This document shows, one piece after another, positions 34,563 to 45,506 of a stretch of DNA of 64,000 bases. Under the pieces are notes generated by a model, which saw only the letters and a list, made by a program, of their open reading frames with translations, was not told the DNA's origin and searched no databases. The first letter of the stretch is position 1. The number at the start of each line of letters is the position of its first letter. Source of the stretch: Priapulus caudatus (Eukaryota > Priapulida > Priapulimorpha > Priapulimorphida > Priapulidae); NCBI RefSeq assembly GCF_000485595.1, contig NW_014577303.1:153779-217778 (forward strand), in the 5' to 3' direction. A program made the translations under genes and the position numbers.

Positions 34563-37500
34563 GGGGATACCGGGGACAATTGTAACACTTTTTTCCAAAT
34601 CTGACATAACAACTTTATTATAGTTAAATACTTACTACAAGGTATATGAAATTAAAGATGCATATCTTGGCTTGAAATATAAATAGGTTTGGGTTAAGTA
34701 AAACAAGTTATTTTGAAGCCATTATCATTTCAAAACTGGAAGTCAAGTGTTACAATTGCCCGACAACACGGGGCAATTGTAACACACCAATGGGGCAATT
34801 GTAACACATACAATTGCACCAACAAATCATATCCCTCAGAATTTTTATTTTTATTTTTTATAAAGGTGACACGTTGGACAGATTTTCAACAATTAAACAG
34901 CCATTTATAGAACCACAATAAAATAATTTTAATAAAAACTATGACGAATGCTTGACTCATTTGCATATGAATAAAATATATAAATAGGCTACTTATTGCC
35001 TTGTGAACAAAACATATTTACAGACCCATTAATTCAAAGTTATGTAGTTCTCATGTCTGAGCTTCTTTTTTGCCTTATAAACAAAACACATTTTGCAGAC
35101 ACTAGACAGTAGCGTGTGCGGGCCTTATAAAAAAACAATTAAAAGAACTAGTTTTTAAAGGCTTACGTTCTCATGTCTGAGCGTATATTTTCTTATTCCC
35201 AAGTCTATTCGGATTCACAGTTTTGACATACAAAGAGAGTATCGCACGAGGTACACTCTTCATGTGCCCAGTAACCACAGGATATGCATTTAATCCACTG
35301 TTCACCTGGTCGGCTCTTATCATAATGCTTGCAGCATATCAAACAGATGTTTATTAGATCATCAGAAGATGTTTCAGGTTATGGATCCTTTGTCTGAGAC
35401 GACATGGAAGGCTTACTTTTCTTTGTAGTGGCAGTTGAAGTCTTCTTCTTTTCTAAGGTTGGCTTAAAAGCAAAGATTTGTCTTTGTTTTTCGTTTGCCT
35501 TGCAGCCAGTTTTTCTTCTATTAGTGCATTATTTACTGGCGTATCTGTAAGTATCGCTGTTTTTCTTCTGTTACGTTCACCTCTTTTTGCTTCTTTGCGT
35601 GCCGGAGCTCTTGGAAATGGCCTAACATGTTTATAGTTTATGTTTATGTTATATTTATTAGGGGTAAATTGCTTTGGTGTAGATTCACCTGCAGCTGATG
35701 TACTTGCAACTGCTTGATCTGGCTCACTGGTATCTGATGCAGCTGATGTACTTGCAACTGCTTGAGCTGGATTTGGACGGTCTGTGACCTGTGATGGTGC
35801 AAAATCTAAGTCATCAAAGATGTCTCTATTGAAAGGTACGATTCCTGAACAGGAAAATTCTGCCATAATGTTCTTTGGTGTAACAGCCAATGGCAAGGAT
35901 TGGCGGACGATTCCTGGGACATCATATATGGTAATTGTTTGACCAGGGTTGATTAACATCCAAGAGTCACAAGCAGTATTAATTGCTTTCTTGAATGGGC
36001 CATATACTCCCCTGTCTAGTGGCTGCAATTTGTGTGATGTGTGTGGAGGGAAGGATAAGAGAACAATGCCAGACTCTTTGCAAAAATTTAGTGTCTCTAT
36101 AGATAGATGAGAGTCGTGATTGTCCAAAAGCAGGAGAAGTGGCTGTTTTTTGCTTGGCTTAGCATGCTTCACAAAATGCTGAAGAAAAACGACAAAGTCT
36201 TCTTCTTGCATCCAACCTGTACCATTTGCAGTGCCTATGCATCCTGGTAGGCCATCACGTATGAAGTGCTGCTTAAAGTTCTTACTGGGAAGATGAATAT
36301 GGGTGGGACACTGTTTCCTGTTGCATTAATGGCGATGGCACACGTCACCAACGTACCTCTTTCCTGAGGTGTTAGAGCACCCACTTGTTTTTTCACCTTT
36401 CGTGCGTGGCATGTGATCGGCGCGTGATGTGATCTGGCGTTTGCACGGTTGTTACGCCAGTTTCATCCCCATTGTAGATGTTTTGTGGTGCAAAATTGTG
36501 CCGCTCCATCACTGTGTTAAGGTTGTCAAAAAACTCAGTTACGGTTGTTCGGTTGAATGCTGTTGCTCGGGCCAAACTTGTGGCCTGGGGCTTCCTTATT
36601 AACAGAGTAGGATTCCGCTTAAAAAAACCCAGAGAACCAATCAGATCCTGCCATGTTATTGTCATTCCACTTTTCAGAAAAGGCCAGTCTATAAGTTACT
36701 GCATACTTGTATGCAAACCTCCTGACCTCGGAAGGCGTCAGTCCATAATACAGGTCAGCAGCCTCCAGAAAATATTTAGTAAGTGTGTCTTCTTGTTTTG
36801 CTGAGAAGACACGGGTGTGTGTGTTGTAACCACATTTAGGAGTAGTGGTTTTCGATTGTTTCTTTTTAGCGTTGCAGTATCGATTAAGAGTAACGTGGCA
36901 AAGGTCAAAGTCACGTGCAACGTTCCTGACATATTTACCCTGGTCCACGACAACCCGTGAGGCTTCTTCTAACAAGTGCGAATTCTCCCCTCGATGTGTT
37001 GTGCGCTTTCTTGTACGAACCATTCTAAAATAAATAACAATAAAGGAACAGTTGGTTTTCTTGTAGGATTGTATAAATGAGGATTGTTAGCAACACATGA
37101 TGAGTATTATGATCAAATATGAATAATTCGGAGGCTTGTGAAAATGTTTTTATTATACTTACACGAAGAAAACAATATCCGGGGCAATTGTAACAGTCGA
37201 TAAAATGCCCAAGGGGCAAGTAACACGTTGTTACATTTGCCCCCAAGGAGACGGCCATATTTTGGTGGCTGTTTTTGTATCTTAGCATTAGTAATCGTCA
37301 ATAAAACTTTTACCAAATACAGACCTAAAAACCTATTTTTTGATGATTTAAAAATGACAGTGATAGCTCAAGTACATATTTGTCCAGAAAAAACAGGTAA
37401 TTCGAGATTTTACTTACCTGCTAAAAAAACGATGTTTTGGCTGTCAAATGTTCCTTGATGCGTAAACCTGCCTACCCTCAAGACAGCATGTGGGGCAATG

Positions 37501-37604
37501 AAATGCGCATGCGCTGTAAAGAGCGTATACATATAGCACGTTTCTACTAAGAATGAGGGCCTCTGTTACATTTGCCCCGTGTTACAATTGTCCCCGGTCT
37601 CCAA
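34563..37604 (-). mobile_element. 3.04-kb pogo-like (Tc1/mariner) transposon
   Basis: The ends match over 23 of 26 bases; the 20-base core is ACCGGGGACAATTGTAACAC at 34569-34588 and its reverse complement at 37579-37598. TA dinucleotides flank both ends (34561-34562 and 37605-37606). Removing the element and one TA restores gggtaacggttag, a unit found several times in the surrounding array, which strongly supports these borders. Both subterminal zones carry further GGGGCAATTGTAACA-like copies (34770, 34792, 37181, 37213; inverted at 34748, 37229 and 37564), presumably transposase-binding sites. The transposase is on the minus strand and broken. Confidence 0.92.
35205..37023 (-). pseudogene. 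Pogo/jerky-type transposase with C-terminal PHD-like finger, broken
   Basis: DDE_1-family transposase (pogo, Tigger, jerky and CENP-B relatives), a nuclear DNA-binding cut-and-paste enzyme. From ATG 37021-37023 (MVRTRKRTTHRGE) the order is: a psq-type helix-turn-helix (LLEEASRVVVDQGKYVRNVA); a CENP-B-like second DNA-binding part ending [11 protein letters not shown]; then the catalytic domain. Its acidic residues are in NGDETGV (Asp at 36465-36467), LLLDNHDSH (36122-36124) and LQPLDRGVYGP (36014-36016), a DDD triad. A linker with two Gln-Ala-Val-Ala-Ser-Thr repeats and a basic tail follow. Last is a C4HC3-like finger (WIKCISCGYWAHEEC) ending at TAG 35205. Breaks: one extra T in the run at 36621-36627, a roughly 17-base duplication near 36400-36435, a missing base near 36285, a frame change near 35460, and a TAA at 35379. 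Inactive as read. Confidence 0.92.
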
Positions 37605-37712
37605 TAACGGTTAGATTTAGGGTTATGGTTAGGGTTAGGGTTAGGGGGAGGGTTAGGGTAACGGTTAGATTTAGGGTAACGGTTAGGATTAGGACTAAGG
37701 ATTAGGGATAAC
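37605..37712 (+). repeat. GTTAGGG-type degenerate array, right part
   Basis: Continuation of the array at 34319-34562, with gggttagggttaggg units. Confidence 0.88.
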
Positions 37713-38131
37713 CCGGGTTTGCCCTAAAGTCCTGCAGACATAGTCTTTCTGCCAGGTTGTACTGAGTTAGCATCATCAAGCTCATCCCTCACGTGACCAG
37801 CGGACGATGCCATGTTCTACACATAGTCCTAGAACTAAACAGAAACGGCGTAGCAGCACCGGTGGACATCGGTCTTCCGTCGATTCAGAGGTGCTAGTGT
37901 AATGAAGAAAAGATTCGTGCATAATTGTGTACTCTCGTGTGTGAGACTCGTGACCGTATAGTGTCTGCCCAGGTTCTGCTATGGCGCGGGTACCCTTGTG
38001 AGGTACCCTGAGGTTTAGCACAAATAATAGACAGACACAAAAGTATAACGTACAACCAATTGTCTATTTAATTCTTACACAATCTTACAGAGACAAGTTA
38101 TTAGTTACATACGTAATGCAATATCTCAAAA

Positions 38132-38188
38132 GAGTTTACACACGCAAATACAAGTACCAGTCTTATACGTTTAAGAAGCATACTGTAC
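38132..38188 (+). repeat. 57-bp dispersed direct repeat, copy 1
   Basis: gagtttacacacgcaaatac and what follows match 42454-42510 at 56 of 57 bases in the same orientation; weaker similarity continues about 60 bases upstream. The pair could be remnants of one dispersed family. No LTR boundaries were found. Confidence 0.75.
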
Positions 38189-38731
38189 ACGAATACGGTA
38201 GGATCTAAACTATGAAACATATATACATACAAGAAAAACATCATGCGCTGACCAAGCGCTTGACACTACATACTCACAGATCGGTTGGGTGGTTCTGTCT
38301 CTCTGTTAGAAAAGCTTGCTATTTATACAATTCTGGCCGTGTCACGTGGTTTTTGTAGTGCCACGGATTTTTAGTGTAGGTTAATTATTCTAGAAGTATG
38401 TCTAAACCAGTGGTCATCTTGATCACTGTCGCCATTCTCAACAAGAGGGGGGAGAGGTCCTCTTTGTTCTATGCAGTTCTACGTCCTTCGCTTGGACTAA
38501 TGATCATCGTTAATCTGTTCTTTGCGACGCCAGCTGGGCGACACTGTGCCTTAGTTAGAAAGGGTTTGCTTATCTGCGTACTAATTTAGCCTCGAAATAG
38601 ACGTGGCCAAAGACCCGTGACTGCCCTGCGGAATTGTAATCGTAATGTAAATATCGTAATGACTTTGCTTTATTACATTACTCCCCTACTCATAAAAAGT
38701 TAAGAGCTATATTTTATAGCGAAGAACTTAA

Positions 38732-39330
38732 AGGGACAGTAGCCTCTAGGATTTTACTGCATACAACTGTACTTACTTTATAACAAATCGTCTATACCCA
38801 CACGTATTTGTTACCAGATACCTAATTTAATTGTTATAATTATTTACACATCAACGCTACGAAATTTAAACGGTGCCATGACACCCGTGACCGTGCTGCC
38901 ACCCCGAAAAAGTTGCGTATTTGACAATTTATTTTGCAGGTTACAGACGGAGGGCTAATCAGAAAAGTGCAATATTATATTTATACCTAAATGCTATTTA
39001 ACCGAACGATATTCATTTTAGGGCAAATTTATCCATATTATAACTGAAACTATATGCGTTTATAAGATATTACAATCCTTTTGCTTTTAAATAAATAAAT
39101 AAGAAACACCCTCGGTCTGTAGCCCTTAGTTAGAAAGTAGTTTTGCGCAACTTATCAGATCGTGCGCTTTGAATGGCGCCACCGTCGTTGTAATCAAACT
39201 GTAGTCGTTAGTTTTAAAACATTTTTTAATAATATTTCTAATGGTGATTGAACTATGAAACTTTTTATGTAGCGTAATTATAACCTAAATTAGCTGAAAA
39301 TAACCCTAGAACCTAGAGTAAACTCTCCCT
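38732..39330. mobile_element. 599-bp piggyBac-type MITE with TTAA flanks
   Basis: TTAA at 38728-38731 is followed by agggacagtagcctctagg; the right end, read in reverse complement, is agggagagtttactctagg, followed outward by TTAA (39331-39334). The ends are imperfect. TTAA duplication with short A/CCCT-type ends is the hallmark of piggyBac. No transposase is inside, only AT-rich DNA. Confidence 0.65.
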
Positions 39331-39548
39331 TTAAAGGTTATATTGTACGTTTGTTATTCATTTTATGCCCTTTTTTGTGTGAAAAATAGTGTGTTAATCC
39401 CCGCTTCCAAAAACTTAACTAGCTTAATTATTCATTAATTAATCCGTCGTCTTTAGTTGTCCGTGGGAGTATCTCCGTGGCTCCGTCGGTGTATCTCCGG
39501 GGCTTCTTCGTGTTAGTGGTCTGGTCTCAACTGTCTGGGGTTGGATGG

Positions 39549-40090
39549 TTAGGGCCGCGCTCGGACGATGTATCGTTTGAGTTCCTCGCTCCAGAACATC
39601 AAGGCGTCGTATCTGCGTCGATGCCAGGACTCCATGTGGCCGTAGTAGGCAGTCCAGGTGTACGCTAGATCTCGACGTCCGAAGCCGAAGTAGCAGGGTG
39701 GGGGTCGCTCTTGGGGTTGCGTGTAGGGGTAGAGGGAATATAGTAGGAGGTATATTCGGGAGTGGGAATGTGGGTGTCCGGTGGGCTCTGTCTGAGGGGG
39801 AAGGGGAGGTAAGGAGTATAGTTTGGGGTGGGAATCTGGGTTTGTGGTGAGGGACGTGTGGGGGGAGGGGTGAATGAAGGAGGTGGTGGGTGGAAGGGTA
39901 GATGTGCTTGAACGTAGCATCGGGCGACAGCAAGAACTCTTTTTGGTCGAATTTCCGCCATGAGTGCTAGGCAACGGCGCCACTTTCGATCGGCCGCTTC
40001 GATGCTGTCGACGTTGAAACCTCGGCGTTCGGGGCTCCTGATGGTTGCGCTTGTATCCGTTGTGGTGGTGTCCGTTGTTGGCGTTGTCAT
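39549..40090 (-). CDS. Proline-rich hypothetical protein, frame broken
   Basis: From ATG 40088-40090 in good initiation context (aatcaccATGA) the frame gives MTTPTTDTTTTDTSATIRS, a charged helical segment (EAADRKWRRCLALMAEIRPK) and a long Pro/Thr/Ser-rich linker, closing at 39665. The neighbouring frame carries a compact aromatic C-terminus (CYFGFGRRDLAYTWTAYYGH, then MFWSEELKRYI) and stops at 39549. Together they look like one protein with a frameshift or a small intron between about 39680 and 39720. No family is recognised. All three minus-strand frames are open over much of this GC-richer patch, which weakens the case. It could be a gag-like or orphan transposon protein or a host gene fragment. 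Confidence 0.35.
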
Positions 40091-40145
40091 GGTGATTCGT
40101 TGTCGTCTGATTCGGCTGATCGGCGGTGCAGAATATCTGGTGTGG

Positions 40146-42453
40146 TAATGACTTGGTGGAAGAGTAGAGAAGGATTAGACATCGTGAGCGTTATAATGCA
40201 ACGCACGATGCAAGTCTTGATACAGGATAATACTCAACCGCACGTTGATCACGGTGTTTTCCAGGATTAGAATTGTTTGGGTATGGTCGCATTGTTGTAG
40301 TTTGCATCCACGGTGTTAGCACTAGTAGTGACGAGACAGAAATGCTGTGAAAACTTATTAACGTGGGATTATTCAATTATTGTGGCTATCATAATCAACA
40401 AACCGAACGAAATAGAGAAAGTCGAAGGTGTTATAAGACGCCTTCGTACAAGTTATACATATATTAAAAATCCCGTTATTACGTAGTTGCAAAAAAAAAT
40501 ATAATGTAAAGAAATATAAATTGAAAAAAAAACATAGATAAAAACTGAATTTCAATGAAACCAAAGAGGTAAGCCTGCGATAAACGTGTAACATCGTAAT
40601 CAAGACGTAAACTGTAATACGTTTCTAAAAGTACACATAACTGAAATGACGACATAAAATTTAAACATGTATTGTGTGGTCAGACACATAAAAAGTAGTT
40701 GGTCAACAAACAAACAAAAACACGTGCCGTCACTGACATCTGTGCACTTCTATGCCTGAAAATACTAAACCAGTTAGAATCTGCGCCTAATCATACAACA
40801 TGATTTGCTCTCAAATTGGCAATGTATCGGGGGGTTTAGTGGTTGGGTTGCCTGGTTATATGGTCAAAGCATAATCAGTTAAATCCCTGATAGCATATCT
40901 CTGCGTGTTCTATCTAGTACTCCCGCTGTAGTACTGTAGTACGGCTGGAAAGAATGAAAAAAAAAGAATAATAATAAAAATAACGAAGTGCTATGATCTC
41001 TCACTGTTTGATTAGTGTTTTGCGCTCGTTCCAGGGCTTCAGCAGCTTTGTAGGTGATCACTCCTACCAAGGTACTAATTGGCTGATCAACGCAAATGAA
41101 GTCCCGATTATCTAACCTGTTGTTAATCAGAGGAAGTCGCATAGGCGGCTCTCAAGTATCGTCATAACAGAATATGCGTGCATAAATGTACGTTGCATAA
41201 TGAAACAGGTAGCTGTTGGGTGGGTGGGTGTTTTGGGCCCTAGGGGGGTACAATTCCCAGTGAAACGAGCACTGTAATGTGAGTGGCATTTTATTATTTG
41301 TTCTTCAACCTGGTTGACCTTTTCTCAAACCCTGTATATAGGAAAAAATATAGCCACATAGGTGCCCTCAAACGCCCGTAGTTGGTATATGCCAACGTTT
41401 ATTAGTGAATGGCGTGATAATTTCGCTGCGCTGGTGATAGTACAAGCCTGGGGCTACACGACGGCTCTCTGTCCTCGTTAACCGTTAATGACTTTCGCTA
41501 TCGTTTCACCTTCACTTTCGTAAATCTCTGTGGACAATTTGCAGCGATTCTAGGTTCTCTCTGACTTCTTCATGGCTCTGCAACATCCAATCTCGCCTTT
41601 TCTACGGCAAGTAAATGCGTAACTAACCTTACCTTCTGCGGTATTCTTAATTACCCTGAGTGGTACCACTGTACGTATCTAGATATGAATTGGCATTGTA
41701 CGGTGCAGTTGCGAAACTCACAAGGCGGGCGATAGTGATGGTGGGGTGGGTGGGTGTAGATAGTATATCATAAAACATACGGATTAAAACTATCGTTTTC
41801 CAATTTAATTACGACAACTAAAAACACTAAAAACTAACCTTGTCTCTCCTTTAGAAGCTGTTACATAAACACTGTAGAAAAATAAAATCTCAGTTTCATT
41901 TTCTGACAATAAAGGTAAAATAATGTTAATAGCACTAGGGCATATTCGTGGTAAATGGTATATATAATAACCAACAGATCATGCGCAGATCCACCAATCA
42001 GCAATCACAGGCGTAAACGTGCACTTACGGTTTCATGTTCATCTCTTACGGCAGTGATACGTGGCTTTTGTCTCTACGCTCACACGCGACGAATGTAGAT
42101 GTATACACCTTACGTGGTAGATGTATACGGACATAGATTTCGGATTGTATACCGACATACCGAGTATACATAAAAACAACAGTCATATTAGCAACGAAAT
42201 ATATCAATGAACTATATTAGAACGGTATTTGATGTACTATACGTACGTTAGTACGTTTGTTAAAGGTACGAATACAACAAATATTCTTAAATATACTAGA
42301 CACTTATATCTAAAACACACATGTTAATAACAAACTGTATCTGTCTACTACGTGTCATACCTTACCAAGCTGTGGGAAACGGCATCAGTTGTAATGAATT
42401 TAAGTTGTACAGAGAAAAAGTTATTACAACACTTTATAAAATATTTCTAAAAG
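40146..42453. other. Unassigned AT-rich DNA
   Basis: No recognisable gene. GTGGGTGGG and GGGGGGT patches occur near 41218-41250 and 41738-41752. Confidence 0.4.
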
Positions 42454-42510
42454 GAGTTTACACACGCAAATACAAGTACCAGTCTTATACGTTTAAGACG
42501 CATACTGTAC
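42454..42510 (+). repeat. 57-bp dispersed direct repeat, copy 2
   Basis: Partner of 38132-38188 (one mismatch), followed at once by a three-unit minisatellite. Confidence 0.75.
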
Positions 42511-42567
42511 CTACCCACGCTAAGTTTATTCCTACCCACGCTGAGTTTATTCCTACCCACGCTAAGG
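42511..42567 (+). repeat. 21-bp minisatellite, three units
   Basis: ctacccacgctaagtttatt-type units start at 42511, 42532 and 42553; the third is partial. Confidence 0.85.
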
Positions 42568-42713
42568 GGCTCTTCTTCATAATGATGGCATCATAACTCA
42601 GCATTCGACCGACAATCCCAACGTGCGCAGTCTTCCGGGCGTGCTAGCGTGAATGCATTGTGCGCTAGGTCCACGTAACCTGACAGCTGCATGCTTGACG
42701 AGTTAACAGGTAT

Positions 42714-42725
42714 ATCTCTCTCTCA

Positions 42726-42784
<59 letters not shown>

Positions 42785-42822
42785 NNNNNNNNNNACGTAA
42801 GTACGTTACTACGTCTCTCTCT

Positions 42823-42871
<49 letters not shown>

Positions 42872-42879
42872 ACACACTA

Positions 42880-42955
<76 letters not shown>

Positions 42956-42964
42956 TCTCTCTTG

Positions 42965-43001
<37 letters not shown>

Positions 43002-43010
43002 TCTTTCTTC
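42714..43010. repeat. (CT)n array with a 10-N gap
   Basis: CT units are interrupted by ten N at 42785-42794 and the odd non-CT text acgtaagtacgttactacgt at 42795-42814. The N run marks an assembly gap of nominal size, so the true array length is unknown. Confidence 0.95.
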
Positions 43011-43023
43011 GCTCCATTTCCCT

Positions 43024-43206
43024 CTAGGTGTCATAGCCATTCTTCTTGAGTTCCGCCTCCGAGTCTCGCCTCCAGGTTACTTTAGGCCTTCCTACCCGAC
43101 GTCTTCCTTGCGGGTTCCAGCTCAGCGTCGTGCGTGTTATGTCGGTCGCTTCCTTTCGCAGTGTGTGGCCCACCCAGCCCCCATTTCCTTCTTCTTATCT
43201 CAGCAG
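43024..43206 (-). pseudogene. RTE-like non-LTR retrotransposon, RT C-terminal fragment
   Basis: The minus strand reads EIRRRKWG, then after a frame change WVGHTLRKEATDITRTTLSW followed by NPQGRRRVGRPKVTWRRD and ending ELKKNGYDT at TAG 43024-43026. The order W-x-GH-x-LR, LxWNPQGxRxxGRPxxTWRRD is the conserved C-terminal tail of reverse transcriptases from RTE-type and related LINE retrotransposons. Only about 60 residues remain, and the polymerase core with its YxDD motif is absent, as expected for an old fragment. The 3' side runs directly into the GA (CT on the plus strand) array, a plausible 3' tail or target repeat. Confidence 0.85.
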
Positions 43207-45225
43207 GTATCTAGTGAGATATAATTCATCATGCGTCTAGCGATCGCGCGATTAGTTTCATTTTTGCTTTCATTAGGCTCGTTTTCGAGAACAACGATAG
43301 TCCTATTAACTATTAGTCCCAATATGGATCTTTTCACGGAGACTGTTGACCGAAACCACGTAAATGAGAAATCCAAGCAAATCCTCAGTTACCGTAGATG
43401 ATCTCAAACTTCGTATCCCATATTCGTAACTAACAAACCAAGATGAGAATAATTCAATCACAGAATAAACTACATTGTTTTATACACTAAATTATTAATC
43501 CCTGGATTTTTTCAAAACACGTCGGAAGCACGACATGTCGCCGGATCGTGTACCAAAACTAATATTCACAAGTATAGTGACTATTCTCTTGTTTTTTTAT
43601 ATTGTTATGAGTCGTGACATTCGCGTATTATGTTACCGCGTAGAATGATATCTTGCAGTGCAGATTTAAAACATGGCTCTGCCGTCTATGTATATGTTAT
43701 TTTTCTACCTGATTAACTATTATAATATGCTTATATTCTCATCGTGTACAATATAGGTGTATGAATTTGAGTTTTGTGATCGATTCTCATCTAATCGGCA
43801 TCTAATCAGCAGCCTCGAGATAGAAAATCACCTTAGTTTTGTAAATATACGCGCTAAAGCATAAGCGCATTAAGTTTTCTCCTAAGTAGGATGAGTTTCT
43901 GTCGTATGTTATGCTTGTAAAATTGCCATTAGTCGTGTAGTGTAATCATAGCATTAGCTTACACTTTTAAGATGAACTTTCTGAAGATAAGTTTCTGACT
44001 GGGGTCTAGTATTTTTTATCATTTTCTACCCGGCTCCATGCCCCGTTCATACAACGCCTTCCACATCGCATTTCACCGCGTAGTTATTTTTTTTCTCACA
44101 TGCGTTTCTTACTCTTATCGGTTGCAATCTCGGTATGACGCGTGATAATTAATACACTATCAACACTTCGCGAAACACGGTCGTCGTACAATGAACCCGC
44201 ATGGCAACAAGAGAATGCAGGGTAATTATTCCCCCGGGCAATTTCCCACGATTACTTTATATAACGGTTCTCGTCCGCTGCGGCTGTAGAAGCGTGCTCG
44301 CAAATCCATCCATCTAAACTGGCACTGACGCACTCATTTCCTGATGTCGGTGTTACCTCAAGGATTATGCCGCTATACTGGTGACAGGCGTTCGCTAACT
44401 TTTGCTTTTGTCTGTCGGCTTTGCGGCCGCAATCAACTCGTCGTGTTCGGCATTGTCGGCTACACGATGAGTAATGCGGCGATGACACTTGGTCAGCTTC
44501 TGTCCGTAATTTGATGGATATTTCGAGAGCTGATAACAAAGCGACGTATAGCAGATTGCTGCTTAATATTGCGAGACATGAGAGACGTGGGGAGGGCGGA
44601 TTATATAGTTAAGCTGGAGACAGGCTCGTGGATACTTTTGGCGCGATAACATTCTGTGCATCGTTCCTGAGATAGGAACGCTAAAACGCAGCGCGGTCGT
44701 CGAAATGGAGTAGGCGAAATAGAAGGAACAATAGAGCGAGACAGTTTGGGGTGGAAACAAATAATTAAAAGCTGTTACGAAACTGTATCTATATATTTCG
44801 TGGTTTACATAATAGACACATGTAGACACAGTAGACGTGCGTGTGAGTGCGGGTTGCATGCGTGCGTGTGTATATGGGCATGCGGGCGCCAGTTTGTGTG
44901 TGCGTGTGGTCATTGTTATCGGCTATATGTTTCTAGTTAATAATTTATATATAAACGTTTAACCTCGTATAGTATCGTTGCTACTATAAAACATACACGC
45001 TATAAATTAGATATGACGTTTTCTTAACTTTAAGGCATTTGACTGAGTTGATTGATGGTTATGCAACGTAAAGGTATTATAACGTAAAGGTAAATAAATT
45101 AAATGACTTCATTTTTATCCGAAACAAAGTTGAAACGCTGATAATTCACACCTACACCGGCGGAAATGGGATGATTCCGATAACGTAAAAATTAACGTTA
45201 AGCTTGATGGATGATGTTATATTAG
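43207..45225. other. Unassigned DNA
   Basis: Open frames at 44252-44539 and 44563-44913 (minus) have no recognised domain. No retrotransposon sequence upstream of the RT tail was identified in 43207-43400. Confidence 0.4.
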
Positions 45226-45256
<31 letters not shown>

Positions 45257-45422
45257 TATACATATGGGCATGTGTGTGTGTGCGTGTAAACTAGTGTTGT
45301 GTGTGTGTGTGGTGTTGTGTGTGTGCGTGTGCGTGTGCGTGTGATGCGCGCGTGCCGCGTGAGCGCGTGCGCGTAGAGCGTGTGCGTGTGCGTGTGCGTG
45401 TGCGTGTGCGTGTGCGTGTGTG

Positions 45423-45505
<83 letters not shown>

Positions 45506-45506
45506 T
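45226..45506. repeat. (TA)n followed by (GT)n compound microsatellite
   Basis: TA units at 45226-45262, then GTGC- and GTGT-rich DNA to 45506, including about 60 bases of pure GT. Confidence 0.95.

Noticed and set aside
34319-37712. True chromosome end or telomere
   Set aside because: The GTTAGGG-type units are degenerate, short and flanked by ordinary sequence on both sides; an interstitial array fits better.
37720-42600. LTR retrotransposon between the two 57-bp repeats
   Set aside because: No TG...CA borders, primer-binding site, polypurine tract or pol domains were seen.
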